DNA from: Stephanodiscus triporus
Lineage: Eukaryota; Bacillariophyta; Thalassiosirophyceae; Thalassiosirales; Thalassiosiraceae
Direction of reading: 5' to 3'
Length of the DNA: 22,445 bases
NCBI GenBank assembly: GCA_036939755.1
Contig: JALLAZ010000225.1
Span: forward strand, 1 to 22,445
How positions within the stretch are numbered: position 1 is the stretch's first letter; each line of letters starts with the position of its first letter. Both the position numbers and the translations under genes were made by a program. Below, in pieces: positions 7,915 through 16,704 of this stretch. Below the pieces are notes generated by a model. It worked only from the letters and a program-made list of their open reading frames with translations, ran no database searches and was not told the DNA's origin.

Positions 7915-9447
7915 TCATTCGGAAAGAAAGTTTTTCAAATATAGATACACAAACGGTGCCGTCACAATTTGGCAATCAAAACGGTCCACGACACCACCAT
8001 GTCCCGGTATGAGTGCACCAAAATCTTTCGCTCCGTGCGCCCGCTTGACTGCACTTGCTAGGAAACCTCCGAACGGCGATACGAGGCTAACGTACAATGC
8101 CAACGTTAGGGCATGTCGACCGGCGTTAGTCACGCCATCTTTTCCCATCATGAATTTAAGTAGGGGGGCAGCAACAGCCAATGTTGAAATTCCAGCCCCA
8201 ATGAACCCCTCGACAGTCTTTTTGGGAGAAAGACGCGGGAGGAGTTTGTGCTTTCCCAAGAGGACGCCAAATACGTAGGCCATGGTATCGTTGACGACGA
8301 CCAGTAACGCAGGGAAGAGGACCCAAACAAGGCCGTATTCTTTGACAGTTTGGATCCAGAAAGAAGACTGACCAACCAGGAACAGCTGACGATTACATTC
8401 AACGCGAAGTTGTGGAGATAAGAGGATGCCAAGGTGCATTCTTGCAACGAAGGTACGGGATTTTGGCGGCCTTTCGGGTCCACTTACCAGTGAAAAATGG
8501 CAACACGCGACCTTACCGAGATAATTTCGGTACACATCTTCCGCCGCGGTACTCGAAATCATCGCAAGTTGAATGACGGCCGCGACAAGACTCACGGCAG
8601 ACATTCCGAAGGTGATCAAATTCGTTCGATCCATGTCGACGGAGGTAAATTCCGTGAGGAATTTTCTGCGTGAGGACGTGCACAATGTGTGGTCAGGTGC
8701 TTAGTTGCCATGTGTGAGAAAATGAGACACAACAGCGATCTTCCGCGCGCACCTTCCGGAAGTCAGCATGATGGCCGTTGCAAACCACCACCATTTGAGT
8801 ATCGAAATGTCAACATCCCCCGCACTGCTGATTCCAGTGAAATCTTCGACTATCGACGTGGATTCTGAATACATGGCCAGCTGCATTGCGAACACCAAGC
8901 CAATGAGTCCGTTACTTCCCGTTGTCTTGAGGAGAAGGTACACCGCGCCCAGCATTAGCACTGCGGGGCCTGTGCGCTCTTGGAGGTTGGAAAGTTTGCT
9001 TTTGGTGGAGGAAGCACTTGCGAGCACGGGTGGAGCCAGCGGAGGGGGGGGCACTGACACTGACACTGCCGCCTCGCCGACGACGTTGGATGAGGCGGCG
9101 ACGGCACTCGCCGTTGCAGCCCTGGGCTCTTCCCCCTCCTGAAAGACGTAATTTCCGTGGTAGCTCCCCGTGACGATGCCGTCGTCGCCGCCATCGCCTC
9201 CGCCGCCGTCGTCGTCGCCCGCAGCACCCGGCAGCTGCTGTCCTCCTCGCAGTCCTAGCACGACGCGCGCGTCCGCGCCGTCGTCGTCGTCGTCGTCTGG
9301 TCGGCCAGCAACGCGAGATGATGACTGACGAGATACGAACGAACGAGGAGAGAGCCCGCCGCCGCGACGGCCGAGGGACGACGACGAGCATCCGTGTAGA
9401 TGGCCCGAAATTCCCAGGGACAGCAACAACGATTTGGCGGCCCGCAT
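7915..9447 (-). CDS. Phosphatidate cytidylyltransferase (CDP-diacylglycerol synthase), three exons
   Basis: It makes CDP-diacylglycerol from CTP and phosphatidate, the precursor of phosphatidylinositol, phosphatidylglycerol and cardiolipin. Exons on the minus strand are 9447-8753, 8665-8488 and 8385-7915, giving 447 residues with consistent phases. The C-terminal half carries the family's hallmarks: NDTMAYVFG, then LSPKKTVEGF, then the signature AKDFGALIPGHGGVVDRFD with the metal/CTP-binding acidic residues. Several hydrophobic helices make it an integral membrane enzyme. The LSPKKT and PGHGG context resembles the eukaryotic type more than bacterial CdsA. The N-terminus is a likely signal peptide (RAAKSLLLSLGISG) followed by about 110 residues of Ser/Asp/Gly-rich low complexity. 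There is no clear ASAFAP-type plastid cleavage motif, so ER versus plastid location is open. Exon 2 to 3 joining restores a CCHFSL-LFLVGQSSF stretch that matches the family's membrane region. Confidence 0.93.
8386..8487 (-). other. Intron 2 of the CDP-DAG synthase gene, frame-neutral
   Basis: Donor GTAAGTGG and acceptor TCGTCAG bound 102 bases, exactly 34 codons with no stop in frame. Both junctions are phase 0. Removing it gives the better family match; retaining it would insert 34 residues in the membrane region. Confidence 0.8.
8666..8752 (-). other. Intron 1 of the CDP-DAG synthase gene
   Basis: Donor GTGCGC follows GGAAG, and the acceptor is CACGCAG. The length is 87 bases. The phase 2 junction recreates an Arg codon and joins TSGR to KFLTEF. 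Without splicing the exon 1 frame ends at the TAA at 8701-8703. Confidence 0.8.
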
Positions 9448-10994
9448 GATATATTACGACTCGATCCAAGGATGACACCCGGGTTGGTGTGTTGTCACCA
9501 TGTCAACACAGAATACACCTACACCTGAGAGAGTACCTAAGGTACTTACCATGGTACCGTTCGTATCGTTGGAGTAAGTTTTAACTACCTACCATAGAGC
9601 TACTCTTATCAAAGTCATACATAAAGTTCCTATGGTAGAAAAGGTCTTTCCGTCTCCGCCACAAGTCTACACGCGGGCCTTTTCCAGTCACTAGCTAAAA
9701 GGGCTTTAAGCTAATGGTGTAACTACACTAGTCTGTCCTCGCCATGAGCCCCCCTTGACGGCCAGACCAGACCATGTCCCGACAGTTACGTAATACGTTG
9801 GGGGTAGTGTTCCAAACCCTCTTGAAGAACTATGTCTGAAACCCATCCAAACCAGTGGGATGGAGGCTGCAAAACCTCACTCCACTGATAATTTGACGAG
9901 TGGCTATGCGTCCCCCCCTGAATGTGATCCAGAAGATACCATGCTGCGGTTCGGTTCCTGGGACGACTCTAGGACTCACGTCTTTTGAGCAGCCTGGTGT
10001 TTGAGACGTACGTCCACTAACCAGGGTCACGGTGCAGCCTCAGCCTTGCCACAGGCATCAGCATTCCCGTGCTCCCAGCACCCTGGGTCACAGATGGCAC
10101 TAAGTGGCATTCTGGGAGGACGAAAGCCTATCAGAGGTCAACAAGTCCAAAGATGAATCATAAACTATGAGAAAACCCCCCAAAATAACAGAAAACCATG
10201 CCAATAAGGGCGCAAACAATTAAAGAAAGAGGAGGCCAAAGGCATGATCCAACTAAATTTCCCGGGCAAGGTGGGTGGGCGAAGAAAATTTGGGGGAGAA
10301 TGTCGGCCCTGTGTCGGTTAATTAGACCGCCGTGAAGGTGCCATTTGACCCCTCCCAATCCCTTCAGACAAGCAGTCGACGGCAGAGACGGTGGCAACGC
10401 AATTCACTTCAAAAGCAAAAGGTCTTGATGAAGTGAGCTCGTTGCCTGGGTGCCTTCGTCCTGTTTGCTTAGTTTGAGGAGGCGAGTGGATTTATCAGTG
10501 AAGCGTGACCCCGCTGCTCCGATACTCCATTTCCCACCTTTCCAAACTAATTTCGAATAGTAGAATTCCCTCGTGGGCTCGCGGTCTTTCGCACGCCAGC
10601 GTGATCTTATTCGCGCGCCACTATTCCAAAATAATACTCAGTGATTCCCACGTGCGCTCCCATAAGACTTGATCATTTCTGAGACGTGTTGGAGTCTTTC
10701 TGAGGCACATCAAATTCTATCCTACCTTCCGCGGTGGGAGTCAATGAGCTATGACCCGTCGGACGAGTCATTGTCATGGCTCCAAGCTTCGGGGCAGGAC
10801 GGGATCAACAAACAGCTTGGCACTCTGTGCCTTGCTTGTCTTGTCTTGGAGGCTTAAGACCCGCTTAGCCCCTTGGCACGCTGTGGTAGTTATCTGTCTA
10901 GAGTAGAGACAATGATATAGACGTTTCTTGGAACTGTAAGAAACCCGCCCAACGGTCAAAATAAGACCTCCTACGAGTACATACGATTATACCT

Positions 10995-11010
10995 ACTCCT
11001 AAGTAGGAGT
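10995..11010. repeat. Short inverted repeat (7-bp arms)
   Basis: ACTCCTA and TAGGAGT are separated by AG, giving a tight hairpin or dyad about 215 bp upstream of the SNARE gene. It could be a dimeric factor site or part of a degraded element end. Confidence 0.6.
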
Positions 11011-11029
11011 TAACATAGGTAGTTAGAGA

Positions 11030-11048
11030 GTATCGTAGAGTACGATAC
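11030..11048. repeat. Short inverted repeat (8-bp arms, 3-base loop)
   Basis: GTATCGTA and TACGATAC flank a GAG loop, a perfect 8-bp stem. It sits 20 bases after the previous hairpin and about 175 bp upstream of the SNARE start. Confidence 0.65.
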
Positions 11049-11224
11049 ACATTCAATAAAAAGTGGACCCATCCCTCCACAAGATATGAGGGAGAGGAAG
11101 CAAAGAGGAGGAGCGAGGAGGAGGAAGGATAATGACCAGACAACGCGAACGGCGGAGGAATAAAGCGGAGCAGAGCGCAATCAACAATCACACAATAATA
11201 TTTGATTAGTGCTTGTGGCGAAAC

Positions 11225-11836
11225 ATGTCCTTTCGTGACTTTACGCCGCGAAATAACCACAATGGCCGACAGTACACCCCCCAACAGCTGAAAAAGAATT
11301 CCCTCCGCAGGGCGAGGAGCGGCAGCAACATGAACACGAATAATATCAGGCCGATGGCGCAACGATTCGACTCGATCGAATTCTGCAGATCGAAATCAGA
11401 ATCGGACTACGTCGTGCAAAGCCTGATCGTGCAACAGCGCGAGGAGGAATATGCCATTCAGGTGATGGAACAGCGCGAGGAAGAATTGCGGGACATACAC
11501 CGGAAGATGCACGTTGTCAACGAGATATACAAGGAACTGGGGAAAGTGGTGGAACAACAGCAGGATCAGATAGATCAAATAGAGGGTGAATTCGAGGGGG
11601 CGGCTGAATCCACGAGGCGAGGGCTGGAGCAGATCGAAAAAGCGAATAAGAAACGCGAGAGGCGGAAGGATGAGAAGGACGGCGAGGGAGGGGGCGGGGA
11701 CGGTCCGGACAAGGCGAACCAGTTCTTCCTGTTTCGCTATTTATCGAAAACTGCGTCAGAAATATCCAAATTGCTCTCAGTCTGTGGAGGATCTGGGAGT
11801 ATTAATTTTGTAGACGACGGATGCTGTAAACCGTGA
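11225..11836 (+). CDS. Qa-type SNARE-like protein lacking a transmembrane anchor
   Basis: This is a single-exon protein of 203 residues. I start at the ATG at 11225; the frame is open upstream only with a TTG. The N-terminal 60 residues are basic and Ser/Asn-rich (SLRRARSGSNMNTNN) and probably disordered. Residues about 80-145 form a syntaxin-like SNARE helix with heptad hydrophobics, including EREEEL-like QREEELRDIH, VNEIYKELGKVVEQQ and DQIDQIEGEFEGA. The Gln in VVEQQ aligns with the ionic zero-layer Gln of Qa-SNAREs. Canonical syntaxins continue from the RRK-type basic boundary into a membrane helix; here the RERRKDEK boundary is followed by a Gly/Asp linker, FFLFRYLSKTASEISKLL and a tail ending DGCCKP, with no 18-residue hydrophobic span. 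The paired Cys could be palmitoylated, as in anchor-less animal syntaxin 11 and 19 (family knowledge), or the protein could inhibit fusion as a soluble SNARE. There is no Habc-like N-terminal bundle. Confidence 0.8.
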   Translation: MSFRDFTPRNNHNGRQYTPQQLKKNSLRRARSGSNMNTNNIRPMAQRFDSIEFCRSKSESDYVVQSLIVQQREEEYAIQVMEQREEELRDIHRKMHVVNEIYKELGKVVEQQQDQIDQIEGEFEGAAESTRRGLEQIEKANKKRERRKDEKDGEGGGGDGPDKANQFFLFRYLSKTASEISKLLSVCGGSGSINFVDDGCCKP

Positions 11837-12032
11837 GAATGGATTGGGCGATAAATGCCAAGCGACCATTTCTGTCACTGAAATACACAAAAGATTCAAT
11901 GAACAATAGGAAAAAAACATTTAGATGCTACCTTGTGCGAATTTTTTTACCGCCCACCTTCCCATTTGGACACATGATTAGCCTCCCTCGGATGCTTAAT
12001 TGCTTTTTCCGATTGGCTCCCCCCAACAGAGG

Positions 12033-14149
12033 CTACGATACTGCTGGTACCTCCACAATACCCTTGTCAATGTTCCTCCAACTGGTTGGGAATTCTCTGG
12101 CGTACGTTGGGCCGTAGACGGATGAGTAATGCTCGTAAACCCTCTTTTCTTTATCCCCTGTGTAGTAGAAGGAATTATGCAGTACACCCATCTCCCAACC
12201 GTCTGATTTCTCCTTCTGAGAATGATAACCGCGCATGCGAAAGATGAAACCTGAGAATGTGGAATGGTAGCATCCGAAGAATACCCGGGATCTGGACGCG
12301 ACGACTTGGTCAATCATGCCAAAGAAGTTGGTGTTGACCCCCACGAGCTCCTTCGCGAAATCTTTGAGATATACGAGGTCATAATGATTCGCCAATGGCT
12401 CGAAGAAATCCTGTTTCTGATGATCAGTCGCAACGAAAATAGTCGAGTTGAACGGGATCTCATCCTTGACATTCGCCAATATTTGATCCGCCTCTAGCCG
12501 CGTGTCTTTATACTGAAAATCGCCACGTCGAATGTGGAAGGCGTCGAATTCTCCTTTGGGATTATCGCCCCGACCGCGCGCCCTCCTTCGTACAGCATCA
12601 ACGACTCGCGCCGCGGCACATTGGATTTCGTCTGAATATCTCAAGTGATCACGCACGAATCGCTTCGACCATAAATCATGCCGCCAATCCTGTGTATACG
12701 CAAGTGTCCCGAGGCGCAACATAGTTCGAGATACCATGCTGAGAGGACGTAGTCACGGCGTCGGGGGGATTGCAAGTGCGGTGCGCGATAACTTACCTCG
12801 AAGTAAAGGAATGCGTAAAAGTGAGTGAGCATCCTCACCCTCTTGACGTGATAGCACATGTAATGCACCACGTCCGCCGCCTGCATCTCCTGATCGTATA
12901 TGCAAAGTCGTCTCATACCCCGTCCGGTCACGGCCTCGCGCATCCTATCCAAGGACGACGCGTCCACCGGCACCGGATTGTCGTTATACCTGTCCCTGCC
13001 TCCTCCCCCGTCCGCCTTCTTCGCCTCGGCGAACATCTCCGTCAACTCCCGGAAGTGTTCCGGTCCGTCGTCGGACGGGAAGGCCGCGAGGCACTCGTTC
13101 GGATTCCAATCCAGCGGCGTGAGGGCCACCTCCCTGAGGTATTCCTTCAGCGGCTTCGGATCCTCCCCGTCCCAATTCGTGCGATTGTTTGGAGGGAACG
13201 CGACCTCTCCCGAGGTGAGATTTCTCAACCGTCCCGCCATCGCCTCGGTCAACAGGAATTCCTCCATCCCGATTATCTCGAGTCCGGCGTGCTCGTATCC
13301 GATCTGCTCCATGTGATAAAAGTCCTCGAAGGAGAAGTGAGTGCGCTGCTTGTCCCGATCCTTCCGCAGCAGGTACACCCCCTGGGACGGAGGCAGGACG
13401 AGCGTCCGACCCATCGCGTGGGCCATGACGACTATGGTTTCCATGGCCATGCGCGCGTTGTTGAAGCCTCCCCCTGTATAATATATGATTGGCATAAAAA
13501 ACAACGAGAGGATGTATGGCATATATATATATACATACACACACGCATATATATACACTCAGCACGAGCGCGAAACGAATATATAATGCCTGAATAATTT
13601 ACCAGCGTCGTCGTCGTCACTCGTCGTTTAACGTTCGTCGAACGTCGAACAGACACACGACTCACCGTCTGGCTCGAACGTGAGGTACTTCTTCCTCCCC
13701 ACCTCGTTCCCGATCGGAGACTTGAACGCGGCGTCGCCCTTGACGTCGCTCCAGTATACCATCTCGTCCGTCGCATCTCCGTCGTCCGGTCCGCCGTGAT
13801 CGACGCAGCTCAGTCCCGCGAGGTCGTGCGACAGCGGGGCCATTTTGGGCGTTGGTCTTGGCGTGGGAGGACAATCCCGTCGCACGCTCGCGTCGCACTC
13901 CTCCCACAGAGACGGATGCGAGCCTTTGACCCCTCCCCCCCCCCTCCTTTTCTCGCCGTGTGCCGCCTTGGCCAGCCCCCCCATGTGCATCATCTCGAAG
14001 TTGCTCTTCGCGACGTCTTGTACGCGACGAGGATCCGCGATGCGATGGTGGAGGAGGTTTCCGGCCAACGCGACGAAGATTACCGTGCCGACGAAGACGA
14101 GGTAGGTCTTGGACGAGGCGTTCGTTTGGGGTTTAGTCCGCGCCGCCAT
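12033..14149 (-). CDS. GDP-fucose protein O-fucosyltransferase-family protein, type II membrane, three exons
   Basis: It likely transfers fucose from GDP-fucose to proteins in the ER or Golgi lumen; the acceptor is unknown. Exons on the minus strand are 14149-13666, 13473-12797 and 12689-12033, giving 605 residues with matching phases. Start MAARTKPQTN is followed by one membrane helix (YLVFVGTVIFVALAGN, about 16-31), the usual type II Golgi layout. The catalytic fold begins with FEPDGGGFNNARM (about 157-169), where the first splice junction lies, and AMGRTLVLPP. The family's Arg-containing nucleotide-sugar motif is FHIRRGDF (about 437-444), followed by FVATDHQKQDFFEPL (about 473) and IDQVVASRSRVFFGCYHSTF (about 512-531). 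These agree with the O-FucT family (PF10250). The alternative acceptor at 12738 before an ATG is out of phase. The gene is divergent from the ubiquitin-like gene at 14433. Confidence 0.88.
12690..12796 (-). other. Intron 2 of the O-fucosyltransferase gene
   Basis: Donor GTAAGT follows TTCGAG, and acceptor TACACAG precedes GATTGG. It is 107 bases, phase 0. Splicing joins AFLYFE to DWRHDLW and restores the reading frame. Confidence 0.85.
13474..13665 (-). other. Intron 1 of the O-fucosyltransferase gene
   Basis: Donor GTGAGT follows CCAGACG, and acceptor TATACAG precedes GGGGAGGC. It is 192 bases, phase 1, the longest intron in the window. It contains a TA/CA microsatellite and AT-rich tracts. 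Splicing creates the conserved FEPDGGGFNN sequence. Confidence 0.87.
13521..13557. repeat. TA/CA microsatellite inside an intron
   Basis: A run of alternating AT, ATAC and ACAC dinucleotides lies in intron 1 of the O-fucosyltransferase gene. It is likely length-variable between alleles. Confidence 0.85.
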
Positions 14150-14432
14150 CACTGTTGTGGAGTTACGAGGAGGAGGTAAGTTGAGAGCGTTGAATGTTGA
14201 ATGTGGAGTGGAGTGTTGGCTAAAGAGACAAAATCGCAAGGGCGAACAAAGGCATGCAGCGCAGGCTGGAATTGTAGTATTGTGTCGGTTCGCAAAAGTA
14301 AATAACTTAAAAATGACTATTATTTTTGCGTTATCGCACAGAAACGGCACTTTTGGTGAGAAAATTAAAAAAATGACCAACGTGTTTTGTGTTTTTCGCT
14401 TTCACACAATTTTCCCAAACGCGCCATTCGCC
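14150..14432. promoter_or_regulatory. Compact divergent promoter region
   Basis: Only 283 bases separate the start codons of the O-fucosyltransferase gene (14149, -) and the ubiquitin-like gene (14433, +), so both leaders and core promoters must fit here. The right half holds an AT-rich stretch (AAAATTAAAAAAATG near 14360-14375). No clear TATA box or factor site could be named. Confidence 0.5.
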
Positions 14433-14614
14433 ATGGGAGACGTCAGCATCCACCTCCTCCTGGACTCCTCCTCCTCCCAGCGAGAGGTTGTCGTCGTCGA
14501 CGACGGTCCGTCGTCCTTTCGCCTCCGCTCCATCTCCCGCGTCCTCCCCGCCGATTCCTCCCTCTCAGAACTGGTGGACGTCGTGTTGTCCGAGATGACG
14601 GTTGACGTTGCGAC

Positions 14615-14645
<31 letters not shown>

Positions 14646-16547
14646 GACGACATCGAACATTCGCGACGATCCATCGCGCTCGATGGCCTCGTTGTCATCG
14701 ACGCGTCGTACCACCCCCCGCGCGACATCACCTCCGACGTTCGACGATCGGGCATTCGCACCTCGGGACCGTCGAGTGTGACCCTCCACTCCATGGGATG
14801 GTATCCGTCGGGCAAACTCGTCGTGCTGCAAATGTCGACGACGAGGCCCGTCGCTTCATCGTCAGACGGAGTTGACGGGGATGGGACAGCGCGATCCGCG
14901 CTGTTGGATCGATTCGTCGAGTGGCACGGTCGTAACGCGCTCCTGCTCGACGAAAACTTCGAGTACAACGTCCAGACGACGTCTTGCGGCGGCGTCGCAC
15001 CCCGCGAGAAGGTTGGTCCATCGTCGTCGTGCGACGCCGTCGTGCGATGGACGGGGGGGGATGGCGCGTCGTCGTCGTCCGTGGACGACGGGGAGACTGC
15101 GACGGCGTACGCGAGGCCCTCCGAGATACTCGACGCCGTGGCGAGGAGGTCGACGACGGCCAACGCGTCGTGCTCCTTGTCGTCCTCGACGATGACGATG
15201 ACGACGACGCCGGGAATGACGAGCGGGAGGATGAGGAGGAGGCGGACGGAGTGGGAGAGGACCCGTCGCCTCGACGCCCTGCTGCGAGGTCTCGAGGACA
15301 AAAAATCATCGTCGGGGAAGAAGGAGGAGAAACAGAAACAGCGGGCGGTGTCCGAGAAAGTTCGATCCATGCTCCTCAAATCCAGATCCGAGGGGGATGA
15401 GAAATTGAGGATGGTGGATCAATTTCACCTCGAGGTCGTTCGGCTGTGGGATGCTCCCGCCATGACGGTGGACACGATGACGAGCTATCGATTCTACTCG
15501 CTGCAGACCACAGCGGGGAGGGTGGCGTTCTCCGTCGTTCCAAACCTACTAGGGAACGAGAGGGCGTCGGAATTCCTGGTGCGTTTTCCGCCGCCAGCCG
15601 ACGGGGACGACGATGATACGCGACGGACCCGCTATAGGAGGCTTCCCAACACGATGACGTTGCACGACGCGCAACGTGCCGGGTGGCTCCGGGAGTTCGA
15701 CTCGGTCTTGATTCGTGTTTATTCCCTGGTCGCCGCGGTCGGTCGCGACTGCGGCGCCACGATGACGGACGACGGCGTTGATGTCCGCGGGCCGAGCAAG
15801 TGCGTCTTGGATCCAGATAGCGACTTCGATGAAATGACGGAAGGAGACGATGACGACGATGAGGAGGAGGAAGTTATTGTAAGAAATGACACTCGGGGAT
15901 GTGCCGAAACAAGCGACCATCAGGCAAAGACAATAGTGGATGAGAATCACGATAACGAAGAGTCCGGACTTCCCGACGATGTGATGTCACGACGACAATG
16001 TCTGCTCCAACAACGGATACATGGGATATTCCTTTCCTTGGATGAGAATATGAAGACTAAGAGGAAGCCGACATCGGAGCAAGTCCGGAGAATGCTGATC
16101 AAGTCGAAATCGACGGGCAACGCGCGCCTTAAGCAGGAGGATCGATTGTACATCGAGGTGGTTTTATTTCGCGATGATGACGACTACGACGAAAAAATGA
16201 CAAATGCCCCCCCTTCTTCTTCGTATTCGTCATCCTACCGATTCTTCTCCAAACAGAATGATCTGCGGCATATCATCGCAACAGTCCTCAACGGAGACTT
16301 AAAAACGACATCCTCAGACCAAAACGACGTCGATGCAATGGGGATTGAATTTATCGTTCCTCGTCGTGATGTCAATGCCGCCCTCGATGGCCTGGATGGT
16401 TGTGTGTCGTACTGGGCTATGCCTGCGTCGTTAACGCTAGGCGACGCGATCGAGAAGGGGTACGTCGAGAATTTTGGTGTTGTCGTTATTCGTTTATGCA
16501 ACATCGTCGATGAGGGAGGCAGCTATTGCCTTTGCTATAAGTCATGA
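14433..16547 (+). CDS. Tandem ubiquitin-like domain protein, ZFAND1 C-terminal-like
   Basis: The frame is open from 14109, but I start at the ATG at 14433 (GCCATGGGA context) because upstream sequence is AT-rich promoter DNA; the protein is 704 residues. Residues about 1-135 form an N-terminal unit ending LHSMGWYPSGKLVVLQM, reminiscent of UBX/ubiquitin-fold strands. Two homologous units follow, at about 268-437 and 525-690. Each has a leader helix (RRLDALLRGLED; QQRIHGIFLSLDE), then VSEKVRSMLLKSRSEGDEKL or SEQVRRMLIKSKSTGNARL, then an F/Y-x-E-V-V strand, Y-R-F-Y/F-S, and a closing L-x-D-A ... V-I-R strand. This resembles the ubiquitin-like domain that follows the AN1 zinc fingers in ZFAND1, which links p97 and the 26S proteasome to stress granules. 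No AN1 Cys/His finger is present. A Thr tract and Asp/Glu runs are linkers. The proteasome link is inference. Confidence 0.78.
14611..14645 (+). repeat. ACG triplet repeat encoding poly-Thr
   Basis: Nearly pure ACG/GAC triplets encode a run of eleven Thr in the N-terminal unit of the ubiquitin-like protein, interrupted by one ACA. It is likely polymorphic in length without changing frame. Confidence 0.85.
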
Positions 16548-16704
16548 ATAGACTACTTAGTGTCTATCAACTAACGTAGCACGGTGTTGTAATCTATTTA
16601 ATGATTATTAGATTAACCCACGTTCTTTTCTCTAGACACAACTTTACTATATACTCCCATCGTTCCATTCTATGGTGAACGGGAGTTATCGCACCTTTCA
16701 TATT

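Larger units (their letters stand above)
9448..11224. other. 1.8 kb intergenic region between divergent genes
   Basis: It separates the CDP-DAG synthase start (9447, -) from the SNARE start (11225, +), so both promoters should lie here. Near the left end are the palindromes GTACC-TAA-GGTAC (9533-9545) and TACCATGGTA (9547-9556). Hairpins lie near the right end (see separate entries). The word TAACTACCTA at 9582-9591 recurs inverted at 11016-11025, and GTATCGT (9563-9569) recurs inverted at 11042-11048. The inner part (about 9700-10900) has short open frames only, such as 10158-10397 on the minus strand, without recognised motifs. I found no tRNA or snRNA. Confidence 0.45.

Noticed and set aside
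8501..8517. Alternative donor GTAAGG in the CDP-DAG synthase gene
   Set aside because: Its phase 1 end finds no matching acceptor, while GTAAGTGG at 8487 is stronger and restores the family sequence.
9541..9556. ACTTACC resembling the U1 snRNA 5' end
   Set aside because: The following bases do not match U1 and the context is a short palindrome.
11213..11224. Upstream start of the SNARE frame at 11213
   Set aside because: The codon is TTG; the ATG at 11225 is the first plausible eukaryotic start.
12689..12738. Alternative acceptor (TCTCAG) just before an in-frame ATG at 12737
   Set aside because: Its phase does not match exon 2; the acceptor ending at 12690 gives phase 0 and the better family sequence.
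12770..13597. Plus-strand frame of 275 codons
   Set aside because: It is antisense to exon 2 of the O-fucosyltransferase gene, which has clear family motifs.
14402..15379. Minus-strand frame of 325 codons
   Set aside because: It overlaps the ubiquitin-like gene and gives Ser/Val runs mirroring its GAC/ACG codons; no domain.
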